The notes: generated by a model not told the origin, from the sequence alone. A stretch of DNA of 64,000 bases from Bacteroidota bacterium (GCA_947507965.1 CANNQU010000007.1:16236-80235), one strand, 5' to 3'. Shown: positions 53,600 to 62,636, counted from the stretch's first letter. Numbers and translations are program-made.

Positions 53600-56500
53600 A
53601 TGAAACGTGCATTATTACTTCTAAGCTTCATTGCTCTATTTCCGGCTATTGCAGACGCACAAAAACCATATTATAGCGGCGATTTCCGTTCTGCTGATAA
53701 TCCCTTTTATTGGAAAAACAAAATGCCGTTCGTCGGCTATTGGCAGCAAGATGTAAGCTATAAAATAAACGCGTCGCTCGACGACAGCCTCGATCAAATT
53801 GACGCAGAACTTACCCTCACCTACTATAATAATTCGCCTGATGTATTAAGAGAAGTATATTTTCACTTATACCAAAATGCCTTTCAACCCGGCAGCTACT
53901 ATGACGATTTGCAAAATAATAATGGCATAAAAACAAGCTATGGTAAAAACGAGAAAGACAAAAAATGTGAAGTGGTAGAATGGGTAAACATCAATGGAAT
54001 AATGGTTACGCCAAGTTACGACAATACCATCATGAAACTAAAACTGCCGCAACCATTGCCCCCCAATGGGATGGTAGAATTTAAAATAAAGTTCAAAAGT
54101 TATTTTGGCGACCAGGGAAACGTGCGCAGACGCATGAAAATGTTTAGAGATGCTTGGGGCAACAAACAATATGACGGAGTACATTGGTACCCTCGAATTT
54201 GCGTTTACGATCGAAAATTTGGATGGGAAACAGACCAGCATTTGGGGAGGGAATTTTATGGCGACTTTGGAAGCTATGAGGCAGAAATCACGCTACCCAG
54301 CAACTACATTAATGAAGCTACCGGAGAACTGCAAAACGAAAATGAGATGCTTCCTGCAGAATTACGAGAGAAGTTGGATGTAAAAAACTTCGCACAAAAA
54401 CCTTTAGAAAGCAAGCCTACCTTAATAATCGAGCGAAACGGAACAAAAACATGGAAATACAAAGCCGTTAATGTACATGACTTCGCATTCACTTGCGACC
54501 CCACCTATCGAATTTCGGAGAGCTCCTGGAATGGCATTCGCTGTATTGGAATAGTGCAAGAGCCTCATGCCGCAGGTTGGCAAAACACAGGCGCAGAGGT
54601 GGCCGATATCGTTAAAATATTCAGTACTACTTTTGGTATGTATGCCTACCCCAAAATGGTAGCCGCCGATGCCCGCGATGGCATGGAATATCCAATGCTT
54701 ACTTTAGATGGAGGATTAAGTCCAGGTTATATGAAAACCGTGAGTCATGAGGTAGGGCATAATTGGTTTTTTGGAATCGTAGGCAATAACGAAACCTACA
54801 GAGCTTGTTTGGATGAGGGCTTCACTCAGTTTATCAATACATGGTACATGCAACTATTTAATGAACGACGGGGCGAACCACGATATAGAAATTCATATCT
54901 TCAAAAATATGTCACCCGATTATCGGTACGTGATGAAGTATCCTACTCCGGCTACATTTTAGATGCCATGAATGACAACGATGAAACATTGAACCAACAT
55001 AGTGATGGTTTTAATGGCGCCGTGAATCATGGTGGTGGTTACCGCCATGTATATTACAAAACAGCCACGATGCTTTGGAATTTACAGTATGTATTGGGTG
55101 ATGAATTGTTTTTAAAAGCAATGCAGAATTATTTTAATGAATTTAAAATTTGTCATCCTTATATTGAAGATTTTCGCAACAGTATTATACATTATACGCA
55201 TGCCGACTTGAATTGGTTTTTTGATCAATGGTTTGAAACCAATAAACACATCGACTATGAGGTGGATAAGGTGAGACATCTGGAAGGTGACAACTATCAA
55301 ATTGTTTTCAAACGCAATGGCCGAATGCAGATGCCTATTGACTTTATGGTTACTTCCAAAGAGGGTAAGACGTATGATTTCTATATCCCCAATACCTACT
55401 TCATGAAGCAAACCAATGCCAAAATTTTGCCCTATTGGCGTGGCTGGGATTTACTGCAACCAACGTATGGATGCATCGTTACTATTCCATCGGGGATCCT
55501 GGATGTGGTCATCGACCCTACCCATCGCCTGGCCGATATTGATTACAGTAATAATACCTATCGATGTCCTACTAAATTTACCTTCGACCACCAGTTGCAA
55601 AACACCTACGACCCATATCATTACCTTTTGAAATGGAGGCCCGATTTTTGGGGCAATGCCGTTGACGGGATGAAAATTGGAGTATCGATGAATGGAGGTT
55701 ATATGAGTCGAAAAAAAGTTTGGGATGCTGCGATATGGTATAACACTGGGCTACTGCATGACATTCAATATTCAACAGAATCGTTATTTTCTTATCGGTT
55801 TAATTATCGCAACGTCATTGGCAAATACATGAGTTGGAATGTGTCGTCGAAATATTTGGACGGTTTGTTTGCAAATAAAATTGGAATCGATAAAAACGTT
55901 AACGAATATACTTTTTATGCTAATTTCAACTCGCTATACCGCACTCAAACGATTTACCATAAAAGATTAAACGTTTTTTATCCAAATTCCATTGTCGAAG
56001 ATTCCTATCTACTTTACCCCGACTTATGGAACCAACAAAAATGGAATAATATGATCAATTTAGGTTTCAATAAATCATCTAGTTATGGATGGGGAGATGC
56101 AACCCAAAATTTAAACCTACGAAGCAGCGCCTTCGGAAGCAGCTATCTTTATAGTCATATTAACTATACCCGTATCGACTATATCTCCAAGGGGAAATTC
56201 GATTTCAAGCTACGAACCTTCGTCCAATTAGGGTCGAATACGCCTGCACCGGAAAGCCAACTGATGCTTGCAGGAGCCAATAACGAGGAGTTAATGGAGA
56301 GTAAATTTACGCGAAGTGTTGGTTTTGTACCACAGCAATGGCTTGGATATGGCGCCGATATAAATCATTTTCAACAAGGTGGCGGCTTAAATATACGTGG
56401 CTTTGCCGGATATAAGGTGCCGGTAGGTGATACCAGTAATCAATATCAACTTTATAAAGGCAATAGTGGCATAGCCCTCAATGCCGAGCTTGACGTGGAT

Positions 56501-56797
56501 CGATTGCTAAAATTTGCTCCAAAATTTGCACGAAACTGGTTACATATTGATGTTTATGCCTTTGCTGATGCGGGTTATATCGCGAATAAGCCAGTCACAA
56601 AAAAATGGTTTTTAGCCGATGCTTTTAGAACCGATGCCGGAGTAGGAAGTGCTTTTACCATTAAACGATGGTGGTATTTAGGTAACATAAAACCGGTCAC
56701 CATTCGAATCGATTTCCCCTTGCTAATCAATCCAGCTCCTGCCAATACAAGCTATGCGGCATTTAGATATGTGGTGGGTATCGGCCGATGTTTTTAA
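53600..56797 (+). CDS. M1 family metallopeptidase fused to an Omp85-like beta-barrel
   Basis: A 1065-residue exported protein. Seen: signal peptide (1-21), M1 N-terminal beta domain, gluzincin catalytic domain with GMEYP (361-365, the GAMEN-like exopeptidase motif), zinc site HEVGH (383-387) and Glu406 (HExxH-x18-E), followed by a helical region to about 600. From about 660 to the end the sequence alternates like an outer membrane barrel and carries GGGLNIRGF (927-935; the (V/I)RG(F/Y) motif of Omp85 loop 6), FADAGY, GVGSAF and a terminal Phe (GIGRCF). Known: in Omp85 proteins RGF lies about 130-150 residues from the C-terminus, as here. Inference: outer-membrane-anchored peptidase. ATG 53600 is chosen over 53576. 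Confidence 0.85.
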   Translation: MKRALLLLSFIALFPAIADAQKPYYSGDFRSADNPFYWKNKMPFVGYWQQDVSYKINASLDDSLDQIDAELTLTYYNNSPDVLREVYFHLYQNAFQPGSYYDDLQNNNGIKTSYGKNEKDKKCEVVEWVNINGIMVTPSYDNTIMKLKLPQPLPPNGMVEFKIKFKSYFGDQGNVRRRMKMFRDAWGNKQYDGVHWYPRICVYDRKFGWETDQHLGREFYGDFGSYEAEITLPSNYINEATGELQNENEMLPAELREKLDVKNFAQKPLESKPTLIIERNGTKTWKYKAVNVHDFAFTCDPTYRISESSWNGIRCIGIVQEPHAAGWQNTGAEVADIVKIFSTTFGMYAYPKMVAADARDGMEYPMLTLDGGLSPGYMKTVSHEVGHNWFFGIVGNNETYRACLDEGFTQFINTWYMQLFNERRGEPRYRNSYLQKYVTRLSVRDEVSYSGYILDAMNDNDETLNQHSDGFNGAVNHGGGYRHVYYKTATMLWNLQYVLGDELFLKAMQNYFNEFKICHPYIEDFRNSIIHYTHADLNWFFDQWFETNKHIDYEVDKVRHLEGDNYQIVFKRNGRMQMPIDFMVTSKEGKTYDFYIPNTYFMKQTNAKILPYWRGWDLLQPTYGCIVTIPSGILDVVIDPTHRLADIDYSNNTYRCPTKFTFDHQLQNTYDPYHYLLKWRPDFWGNAVDGMKIGVSMNGGYMSRKKVWDAAIWYNTGLLHDIQYSTESLFSYRFNYRNVIGKYMSWNVSSKYLDGLFANKIGIDKNVNEYTFYANFNSLYRTQTIYHKRLNVFYPNSIVEDSYLLYPDLWNQQKWNNMINLGFNKSSSYGWGDATQNLNLRSSAFGSSYLYSHINYTRIDYISKGKFDFKLRTFVQLGSNTPAPESQLMLAGANNEELMESKFTRSVGFVPQQWLGYGADINHFQQGGGLNIRGFAGYKVPVGDTSNQYQLYKGNSGIALNAELDVDRLLKFAPKFARNWLHIDVYAFADAGYIANKPVTKKWFLADAFRTDAGVGSAFTIKRWWYLGNIKPVTIRIDFPLLINPAPANTSYAAFRYVVGIGRCF

Positions 56798-57627
56798 AGG
56801 GTAAAAGCCCAGCCCATTAAAACCATTTTTTGCAAAAAGAAAAAGTGCTGTGATGCCCGGTCGGCATCATCCATGGTAGTGAATATAGAAGGCATATTAA
56901 TATACCCTCCTTTCAACTCCCCTTGTATAAAAAAATGCTTCCAAAACTGAATATTTAATCCAATAACAGCCGAGGTAGCGTACCCTGCAAAATGAAATTC
57001 ATGACGAGGCATATTGGTTAATAAGGCCGCCTTCGTGCGGGGCATCATAGCACCAATACCTATTCCTTCATTTAATGTGATGCTAATATCACCCGCCTTA
57101 ATTTTCTTTAAATTAAACAGCTCATCATAACGTCGAAATTCTATATTCAAATAATTTAATCCATCACAATGTTCCATCTTCAAAAAGTCATCCGTCAATT
57201 GAATGTCGGATGAGGCGTATTGACCGTTATATTTTGGATAATTGGCTACGGCTATTTCTCCCGAAATTTTTACCGTTTGATCCTGAACTACCTTGTATTT
57301 CATGTGGTCATCGCCCAAAGAAACACTGTAATGCTCAGAAATATTATACCCAAACCTCGCATCAAACTGTGGGATAGTGGCATAGATAGGATTGAGATAG
57401 GTATTCAAATTAAATTTAGATTGCTTATCGGATGCAACAACGTTATTTAAAGTGAAATTATAATTTGTGCCCTTAAAATGAATATCTGAATTGGTGTAAC
57501 TACCTCGGTTCCATCCCCAATAAAAATAATATTTCCCTTTCGTTATTTTCGAAGGAGGGGTAGCCTTATCTTGAGCCGAACTGGAAATAGCAACAAGAAT
57601 AAAGGCAAGAGAAAGAAATCTAAACAT
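56794..57627 (-). CDS. Conserved exported hypothetical, probable outer membrane beta-barrel
   Basis: A 277-residue protein, family not recognised. Seen: signal peptide (MFRFLSLAFILVAISSSAQ), then WGWNRGSYTNSDI and many alternating aromatic/hydrophobic strands (DARFGYNISEHYSV, HEFHFAGYATSAVIGLNIQF), ending VLMGWAFTL, as in small outer membrane barrels. Start: the open frame extends to 57756 and overlaps the next gene, but the -7 element (57657-57664) lies inside the extension; ATG 57627 or 57633 starts the signal peptide. Its stop overlaps the end of the M1 gene by 4 bp (convergent). Confidence 0.6.
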   Translation of the reverse strand: MFRFLSLAFILVAISSSAQDKATPPSKITKGKYYFYWGWNRGSYTNSDIHFKGTNYNFTLNNVVASDKQSKFNLNTYLNPIYATIPQFDARFGYNISEHYSVSLGDDHMKYKVVQDQTVKISGEIAVANYPKYNGQYASSDIQLTDDFLKMEHCDGLNYLNIEFRRYDELFNLKKIKAGDISITLNEGIGIGAMMPRTKAALLTNMPRHEFHFAGYATSAVIGLNIQFWKHFFIQGELKGGYINMPSIFTTMDDADRASQHFFFLQKMVLMGWAFTL

Positions 57628-57656
57628 GGACATTTTACTTGCTGTATTTTTTTGTG

Positions 57657-57664
57657 CGAAGATA
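57657..57664 (-). promoter_or_regulatory. -7 element (TATCTTCG) of the barrel-like hypothetical gene
   Basis: The minus strand reads TATCTTCG followed by CAC, the same variant as the htpG promoter. The predicted start (about 57652) gives a leader of about 20-25 nt to ATG 57633/57627. Confidence 0.45.
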
Positions 57665-57675
57665 TTGAACTTATG

Positions 57676-57704
57676 TTGTTTATCATAAAAATTGAGTAGG
57701 TTTG
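57676..57704 (+). promoter_or_regulatory. Promoter (TTG-N18-TAGGTTTG) abutting ATG 57709
   Basis: TTG at 57676-57678, 18 nt, then TAGGTTTG (57697-57704). Only four bases (AAAT) separate it from the ATG, so transcription would begin at the start codon. The arrangement mirrors the GT22-like gene at 19720. Confidence 0.6.
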
Positions 57705-57708
57705 AAAT

Positions 57709-59553
57709 ATGAAACCATTCGTCTTGATGCTCTTCGTTTTTGCTTCGTATTTTCATTCTCTAGCACAAACACAAAAAACGATTCTTGTACCCTTGGCAAA
57801 AACAATCGTCGCCACGTCACTAGCGGATGGAAATGATGCCACCTTACTCAATATCCAACAGCAACCAAATCCGGCTTCAGGCACCGACTTGTTGAAGCAG
57901 CAAATAAACGAGGTACGGGCACTAAAACATCAAGTGCAGCCGCTCAACAAAACGCTAGCTGTCAATAGTGCTACCGCACCCACCCTTCTCAAAGGCTTTA
58001 GTGCTAATTTCCCTAATAGCATACCCAACGATAATCATTTGGCCATCTCCAATGGGGGTAAAATAGTGAGTGTCGTAAATAGCAATATCCGTGTTTACGA
58101 CACTTCCGGAACGTCCATTTTCAGTAAAGGGCTCAGTGCCTTCAGTAACGCCATAGGAGTTTTCAATTCCATCTCCGACCCCCGAATACTGTATGATCAG
58201 GAGTCCGACCGTTTTATCATACTCTATTTCAGCGGTTACTTTGCCTCCACCAGTACCATCATCATAGGCTTTAGTAAAACAAACGACCCGGCAGGTGCTT
58301 GGAATTTTTATAAAGTACCTGGAAACCCATTCAACGATACCTCTTGGAGCGATTACCCGATTTTAACATTGACTAAAGATGAATTGTTTTTCACCTTTAA
58401 CTTATTAAAAGATGGCGTAGTTGACTGGCGTACAGCATTTAAACAAAGTATTATATGGCAGATCGATAAACAAAAAGGATACAATGGCGACACACTGCTA
58501 ACCAAAGTGTGGGGTGATATAAAATATAATAATAAACCATTATGGAATATTTGTGGGGCACAAGGAGGTAAAAATTTGCAATCGGGTGGCGTATATTTTG
58601 TGTCGGTACGCCCCAGTGATTTAAGAAATGACAGTGTCTTTGTAACCTATATTAGCAATACCCTTAAAAGTGGAAATGCACAACTCACCACAAAGCAATA
58701 CCGACAAGACCGAACCTATGGCCTGCCTCCGAATGTGCCGATGCCCAATGGCAACTACCTTCAAACCAACGATGCCAGAGTGCTTAGTGCATCGATTGAA
58801 AACAATGTGTTACACTACGTTCAAAACTCCATTGACACCAACTATAATACGTCGGCCATTTATTATGGGAGAATAATAAATCCTCAGAACATAAATCCAT
58901 TTTTAACCGCCACCATCATAAAAAGTGATACGATGGATTTTGGCTATCCTTCCATTGCCTATTTAGGCGGAGGAGCATTCGATAACAGTGTGATGATTAC
59001 CTGCTCGCATTCATCTCAAAATATAAAACCAGGCACTTCTGTATTTTTCGCCGACAGAAACGGGCAGATTTCATCACTACTGCGTTGTAAAGATGGAGAA
59101 GGGTGGATTAATGCATTAACCGACACCAACGAACGCTGGGGCGATTATACCGGTATCCAACGCAAGTATAATGAGCCTGGGATAGCTTGGCTTTGTGGCT
59201 CCTATGGCGACCCAAGTTCCGGCTTATATCGTACCTGGATTACCAAGGCAAGAAGCACCGATGTTTCTCTCGGAGTTAGCACCGGTGGTAAGCCTGTTAC
59301 CCAAACTATTTTATATCCAAATCCTTCCACAGCTATAGTAACCGTAGAATTTGAGACGACGAATAAAGCAGCCATCCGTGCTGATGTTTATACCCTTCAA
59401 GGCATGTTGGTGACCCACGTTTATGATGATGCCGCAAAAGATGGAATAAATCGTTTTAGTTTCAACACACAAAACCTACCCAAAGGAACTTATTTGCTAA
59501 AAATAACTAGTGCTAAAAACACGATCGCGTCGAAGCTCTTTATGGTAGAATAG
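57709..59553 (+). CDS. Secreted T9SS cargo with propeller-like region
   Basis: A 614-residue secreted protein with no recognised catalytic motif. Seen: signal peptide (1-20, ending LAQT), a repeat-rich beta region (about 85-510; ISNGGKIVSVVNSNIRVYD, WSDYPILTLTKDELFFTFN, GWINALTDTNERWGDYTGI) suggesting a beta-propeller, and a T9SS type A tail with LYPNPSTAIV ending ASKLFMVE. Start ATG 57709 lies 4 bp after a -7 element, so the mRNA may be leaderless. Convergent with the small lipoprotein gene. Function unknown; surface localisation predicted. Confidence 0.78.
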   Translation: MKPFVLMLFVFASYFHSLAQTQKTILVPLAKTIVATSLADGNDATLLNIQQQPNPASGTDLLKQQINEVRALKHQVQPLNKTLAVNSATAPTLLKGFSANFPNSIPNDNHLAISNGGKIVSVVNSNIRVYDTSGTSIFSKGLSAFSNAIGVFNSISDPRILYDQESDRFIILYFSGYFASTSTIIIGFSKTNDPAGAWNFYKVPGNPFNDTSWSDYPILTLTKDELFFTFNLLKDGVVDWRTAFKQSIIWQIDKQKGYNGDTLLTKVWGDIKYNNKPLWNICGAQGGKNLQSGGVYFVSVRPSDLRNDSVFVTYISNTLKSGNAQLTTKQYRQDRTYGLPPNVPMPNGNYLQTNDARVLSASIENNVLHYVQNSIDTNYNTSAIYYGRIINPQNINPFLTATIIKSDTMDFGYPSIAYLGGGAFDNSVMITCSHSSQNIKPGTSVFFADRNGQISSLLRCKDGEGWINALTDTNERWGDYTGIQRKYNEPGIAWLCGSYGDPSSGLYRTWITKARSTDVSLGVSTGGKPVTQTILYPNPSTAIVTVEFETTNKAAIRADVYTLQGMLVTHVYDDAAKDGINRFSFNTQNLPKGTYLLKITSAKNTIASKLFMVE

Positions 59554-59591
59554 AGGACATTTATTACGATGACCTGGAGTATTCAATTCGG

Positions 59592-60104
59592 TTATTGCCG
59601 CTGTAAGATGAGGGTTTTATCGATGGTTGCATGTGGAATAGCGGAGTTCGTGCCTACTCCGGTACAATACAGATAACATTCATTGCCGTAGTAATAAAAA
59701 CCGGTAAGATTATCGGCAGTAAAGCTAAGCGTACCCACTTGTTGGTTATCCTCATAAATATCCATCTGTGAAGCGCTAATGATTCCAGTTAGAAATTTAG
59801 GCGTTACAATTGGAATATACATATTGCAAGAAGGCGTGATGATGGATTGAGGCGCCGAAGTATGGTCGGAACGCCATTCTATATCCACTTCGTTATCTGA
59901 TTTTTTGGTTATTTTCCAAGTCATACTCATTTCAAGTTTCGCCACTTTCGTATAGGCCCCGCAACCGGCAGAATAGTAATAGAAAGTTACGGCCGATGGC
60001 GTTTTCCATGTTCCAGCCATAGATCGTGCAGCAGAGAGTTTACATCCGTATAAAACCACCAATGAAAGCAATATTGCCGGGATAAGAATTTTTATATATT
60101 TCAT
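59592..60104 (-). CDS. Small lipoprotein, lipocalin-like
   Basis: A 170-residue lipoprotein not assigned to a family. Seen: signal peptide with lipobox LYGC (Cys21), then SMAGTWKTPSAVTFYY, a beta-rich sequence with five further Cys residues; the GTW start and size recall lipocalin-like domains, but this is a guess. A one-mismatch -7 element (TTTATTTG, 60116-60109 minus) stands 4 bp before the ATG. Convergent with the T9SS cargo gene. Confidence 0.55.
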   Translation of the reverse strand: MKYIKILIPAILLSLVVLYGCKLSAARSMAGTWKTPSAVTFYYYSAGCGAYTKVAKLEMSMTWKITKKSDNEVDIEWRSDHTSAPQSIITPSCNMYIPIVTPKFLTGIISASQMDIYEDNQQVGTLSFTADNLTGFYYYGNECYLYCTGVGTNSAIPHATIDKTLILQRQ

Positions 60105-60450
60105 TTTGCAAATAAATTATGAGCCCTTCGTTTTGTCATCTTATTATCATGTATGCTATAGTATTTTTGTTGGCTTCTCTCGAAGTATAAAACAAAGCTA
60201 CGAAAAAAAACTATTCTAAAATCATTTTAAATGATGCCATTTGGATAATAAAAAACAGTTTACACTCGAGTACATTCTCGATTTTTGTTACGACGAGAAG
60301 ATGTTAGGCCTCTATAAGAACCGATGTCGATAGGATTGGAACATCAACCCACAAGCAGTATCCGATGATAAAAATCATTATCGGGAAACGTAGGATAATG
60401 ACAAACCGGAAAGAATATAACACCTATCAAACCTGAATTATATGCTTTAT

Positions 60451-60464
60451 TGTATTTAAATACA
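60451..60464. repeat. Perfect palindrome TGTATTTAAATACA
   Basis: A 14-bp self-complementary sequence with the size and symmetry of a dimeric repressor site, in the gene-free stretch between the lipoprotein and tRNA-Leu. It may be chance in AT-rich DNA. Confidence 0.4.
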
Positions 60465-60550
60465 TAGTATTACAACAAACATAGTTAAAGATAGTTTATC
60501 GGGCACGATCGACCACTACGAAACCCAGTACCAAAGCTTTATTCACAAAG

Positions 60551-60573
60551 AAGCCCCGCGATTTGCGAGGCTT
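60551..60573 (-). terminator. Terminator hairpin downstream of tRNA-Leu
   Basis: On the minus strand AAGCCTCGC, a 5-nt loop, GCGGGGCTT form a 9-bp stem with one G-T wobble, starting 7 bases after the tRNA 3' end and followed by CTTTGTG. The U-tract is short, but position and stability suit tRNA termination. Confidence 0.5.
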
Positions 60574-60579
60574 AAAAAG

Positions 60580-60661
60580 TACCCGGAGCCGGGGTCGAAC
60601 CGGCACAACTTGCGTTACTGGTGTTTGAGACCAGCGCGTCTACCGATTCCGCCATCCGGGC
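60580..60661 (-). tRNA. tRNA-Leu (anticodon CAA)
   Basis: On the minus strand, an 82-nt class II tRNA: acceptor GCCCGGA/TCCGGGT with discriminator A, D-arm with GGTAGACGC, anticodon stem CTGGT/ACCAG with loop CTCAAAC (anticodon CAA, reads UUG), an extended variable arm (about 13 nt), and T-arm GCCGG-TTCGACC-CCGGC. CCA is not encoded. G1 pairs with U72 as a wobble. Confidence 0.93.
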
Positions 60662-60673
60662 ATGTTTCGGTTT

Positions 60674-61183
60674 TTAAAGGGACGCGAATTTAAGCATAGA
60701 CTCCTTAATACGCAACAAATATTTTTGTTTTAAATAAATTGTTTTCACTTTTTGCAATTCGGCAATATCACCATACAAATCAAAGCTAGTACAACTTTGC
60801 TTTAAATCCGTTTGAAGCGAACTTTCTAACAACAGTACTCTGGACTTTATGTCATCCCTGTTCTCATTTTTTAATTCCATAATCTCCTCATTCAAATCCA
60901 TCATCTCCATTAAAAAATCATGCGGTAAAATTTCTTTTTCATTCTCTGCTTTCACTCCTAGCAACTCCAATACATATCCTATCCTCAGCACATCGTTACT
61001 CAGCGTTTTAAAGGCATCATTATTTAAGGTGCTCTGCGATAGAACTTCAAGTTTCATCTCTTCACGCTCGTTGACGAAAAAATCGGGATGGTATTTTTTA
61101 CTTAAAACCAAAAATTTCTGCCGAAGTAAGACCATGTCAATAGAAAACGTTAACGGTAGGTTATAAAAATCAAAGTAATTCAT
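60674..61183 (-). CDS. hscB: HscB, J-domain co-chaperone for Fe-S cluster assembly
   Basis: A 169-residue cytosolic co-chaperone that delivers IscU to HscA. Seen: N-terminal J domain with the HPD motif (32-34) and a C-terminal HscB domain (about 75-165; LPHDFLMEMMDLNEE), which binds the scaffold protein. Size is normal. No isc or hscA genes are adjacent. It lies 58 bp downstream of rseP on the same strand, perhaps co-transcribed. Confidence 0.9.
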   Translation of the reverse strand: MNYFDFYNLPLTFSIDMVLLRQKFLVLSKKYHPDFFVNEREEMKLEVLSQSTLNNDAFKTLSNDVLRIGYVLELLGVKAENEKEILPHDFLMEMMDLNEEIMELKNENRDDIKSRVLLLESSLQTDLKQSCTSFDLYGDIAELQKVKTIYLKQKYLLRIKESMLKFASL

Positions 61184-61241
61184 GAATAGAAACAGGCATA
61201 AAAGGGCCTGTGTAAGATTAAATTTCTATGGAGAGCAAAAC

Positions 61242-62579
61242 TTATTTAAACATCTTGAAAATATCATTGCCAATAGCAAAGAAGGTCAGCATCAATATGA
61301 TGATTAATCCCACACTCAAAGCTTTTTGCATCACATTATCGCTCACCTTTTTACCCGTAATCATCTCCCATAAAATAAATATGGCATATCCACCGTCCAA
61401 TCCTGGTATGGGCAATAAATTCATTATGGCAAGTACCATAGAAATTAAACCGGTAAGCATCCAAAACCAATGCCAATCCCATTTTGAGCCAAATGCTTGA
61501 GCAATGCCAATAGGGCCCGACAAAGAATCTTTTGCACTCACTTTACCGGTAAATATCTTCTTCAAGCCGGTCAACTGATCGGCCACTGTTTTGTAACCTA
61601 GCTTAATACCCTCAGGGATCGCTTGCAGCAACGAGTACTTGATGGTATCCACGCTAAAAGCTTTGCTCAAAGAAGGATTAAACCCAATTTGTCCATTTGC
61701 ATTCACGGCAACATTCAACGAAACGGTATCTTTAAAATCACGCAATACTATTAACTTAATTTGTGTCCCTTTATGTTCTTGTAAAAAATCTTGAAACTCA
61801 TGAAAAAATTGCAATGGAGCATCATTTGCACCAATAATCTGATCATTCACCAATAGCCCGGCGTCTTTCGCATTCGAAAGCTGAGGTGTTAGTTTTTCAA
61901 CAATAGTAACCATCCGATAATTAATAAATAGCTTTTTTTCTTGGATTAGTCTAGAGGTAAAATCGGATGTCATTTCCAGACGTTTAATTTCACCATTACG
62001 CTCCACTTCAAAATAGAGGTTGTCGGCCATTAATTCCTTCATATCCATCAGCTCATCCCAGTACTTAGGATGATTTCCATTCACACTAACAATTTTATCT
62101 CCTTCTAAAAAACCAATTTCTTTTGCATAATCACTGGCATGTATGCCTACTTTATTCACTTCACTTAAAGGCAATTTTACTTCCCCGTAGGCGTACATTA
62201 TTCCGGTGAAAATAACAACCCCAAGAATTAAATTAACAATCACCCCTCCAAGAATCACAATTAATCGCTGCCATGCCGGTTTGCTTCTGTATTCCCATGG
62301 TTGAGGCTCAGCCGGAAGCTGGTCTTTTTCGGTGGTCTCATCAATCATACCACTAATATTAACATAACCTCCTAACGGAAACCAGCCAATACCATATTCG
62401 GTATCGCCAATTTTCTTTTTAAAAATGGCAAATTTCGCAACATTAGCCATTGGGAATAAAAAATCGAAAAATATATAAAATTTCTCCACCCGCATTTTAA
62501 ACCATTTGGCGGTTATGAAATGCCCGAATTCATGTAACGAAACCAATATTGTAAGGCTCAGCAATAATTGCCCTGCCAT
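61242..62579 (-). CDS. rseP: RseP, site-2 intramembrane metalloprotease
   Basis: A 445-residue membrane zinc protease. Seen: HEFGH (16-20) in the first transmembrane helix, transmembrane segments near residues 110-130 and at the C-terminus, PDZ-type region (about 135-340), and the C-terminal metal-binding NLLPIPGLDGGYAIF (about 385-400). Known: cleaves transmembrane substrates such as anti-sigma factors and remnant signal peptides. Start: the frame opens with TTG at 62651; ATG 62579 gives the usual MAGQLLLSL N-terminus, and a TACCTTTG promoter lies just upstream. Probably co-transcribed with hscB. Confidence 0.94.
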   Translation of the reverse strand: MAGQLLLSLTILVSLHEFGHFITAKWFKMRVEKFYIFFDFLFPMANVAKFAIFKKKIGDTEYGIGWFPLGGYVNISGMIDETTEKDQLPAEPQPWEYRSKPAWQRLIVILGGVIVNLILGVVIFTGIMYAYGEVKLPLSEVNKVGIHASDYAKEIGFLEGDKIVSVNGNHPKYWDELMDMKELMADNLYFEVERNGEIKRLEMTSDFTSRLIQEKKLFINYRMVTIVEKLTPQLSNAKDAGLLVNDQIIGANDAPLQFFHEFQDFLQEHKGTQIKLIVLRDFKDTVSLNVAVNANGQIGFNPSLSKAFSVDTIKYSLLQAIPEGIKLGYKTVADQLTGLKKIFTGKVSAKDSLSGPIGIAQAFGSKWDWHWFWMLTGLISMVLAIMNLLPIPGLDGGYAIFILWEMITGKKVSDNVMQKALSVGLIIILMLTFFAIGNDIFKMFK

Positions 62580-62628
62580 GATAAAACCTCCACCCATAAT
62601 TGTAGTTATAAATATTATTAAAAGAATG

Positions 62629-62636
62629 CAAAGGTA
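62629..62636 (-). promoter_or_regulatory. -7 element (TACCTTTG) of rseP
   Basis: The minus strand reads TACCTTTG followed by CATTC, an exact TAnnTTTG. The predicted start (about 62624) leaves a leader of about 45 nt to ATG 62579, containing GGAGG, one of few Shine-Dalgarno-like sites here (about 12 nt before the ATG). Confidence 0.55.

Larger units (their letters stand above)
60105..60579. other. 475-bp region without a gene, upstream of the lipoprotein
   Basis: No open frame or known RNA. It contains a perfect 14-bp palindrome (60451-60464), a minus-strand TATGTTTG (60483-60476), an imperfect hairpin (about 60362-60384) and the tRNA terminator at its right end. Confidence 0.7.

Noticed and set aside
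60362..60384. CCGATGAT...ATCATTATCGG as a hairpin gene or riboswitch
   Set aside because: Imperfect pairing with a 3-nt bulge and no U-tract or conserved RNA motif.
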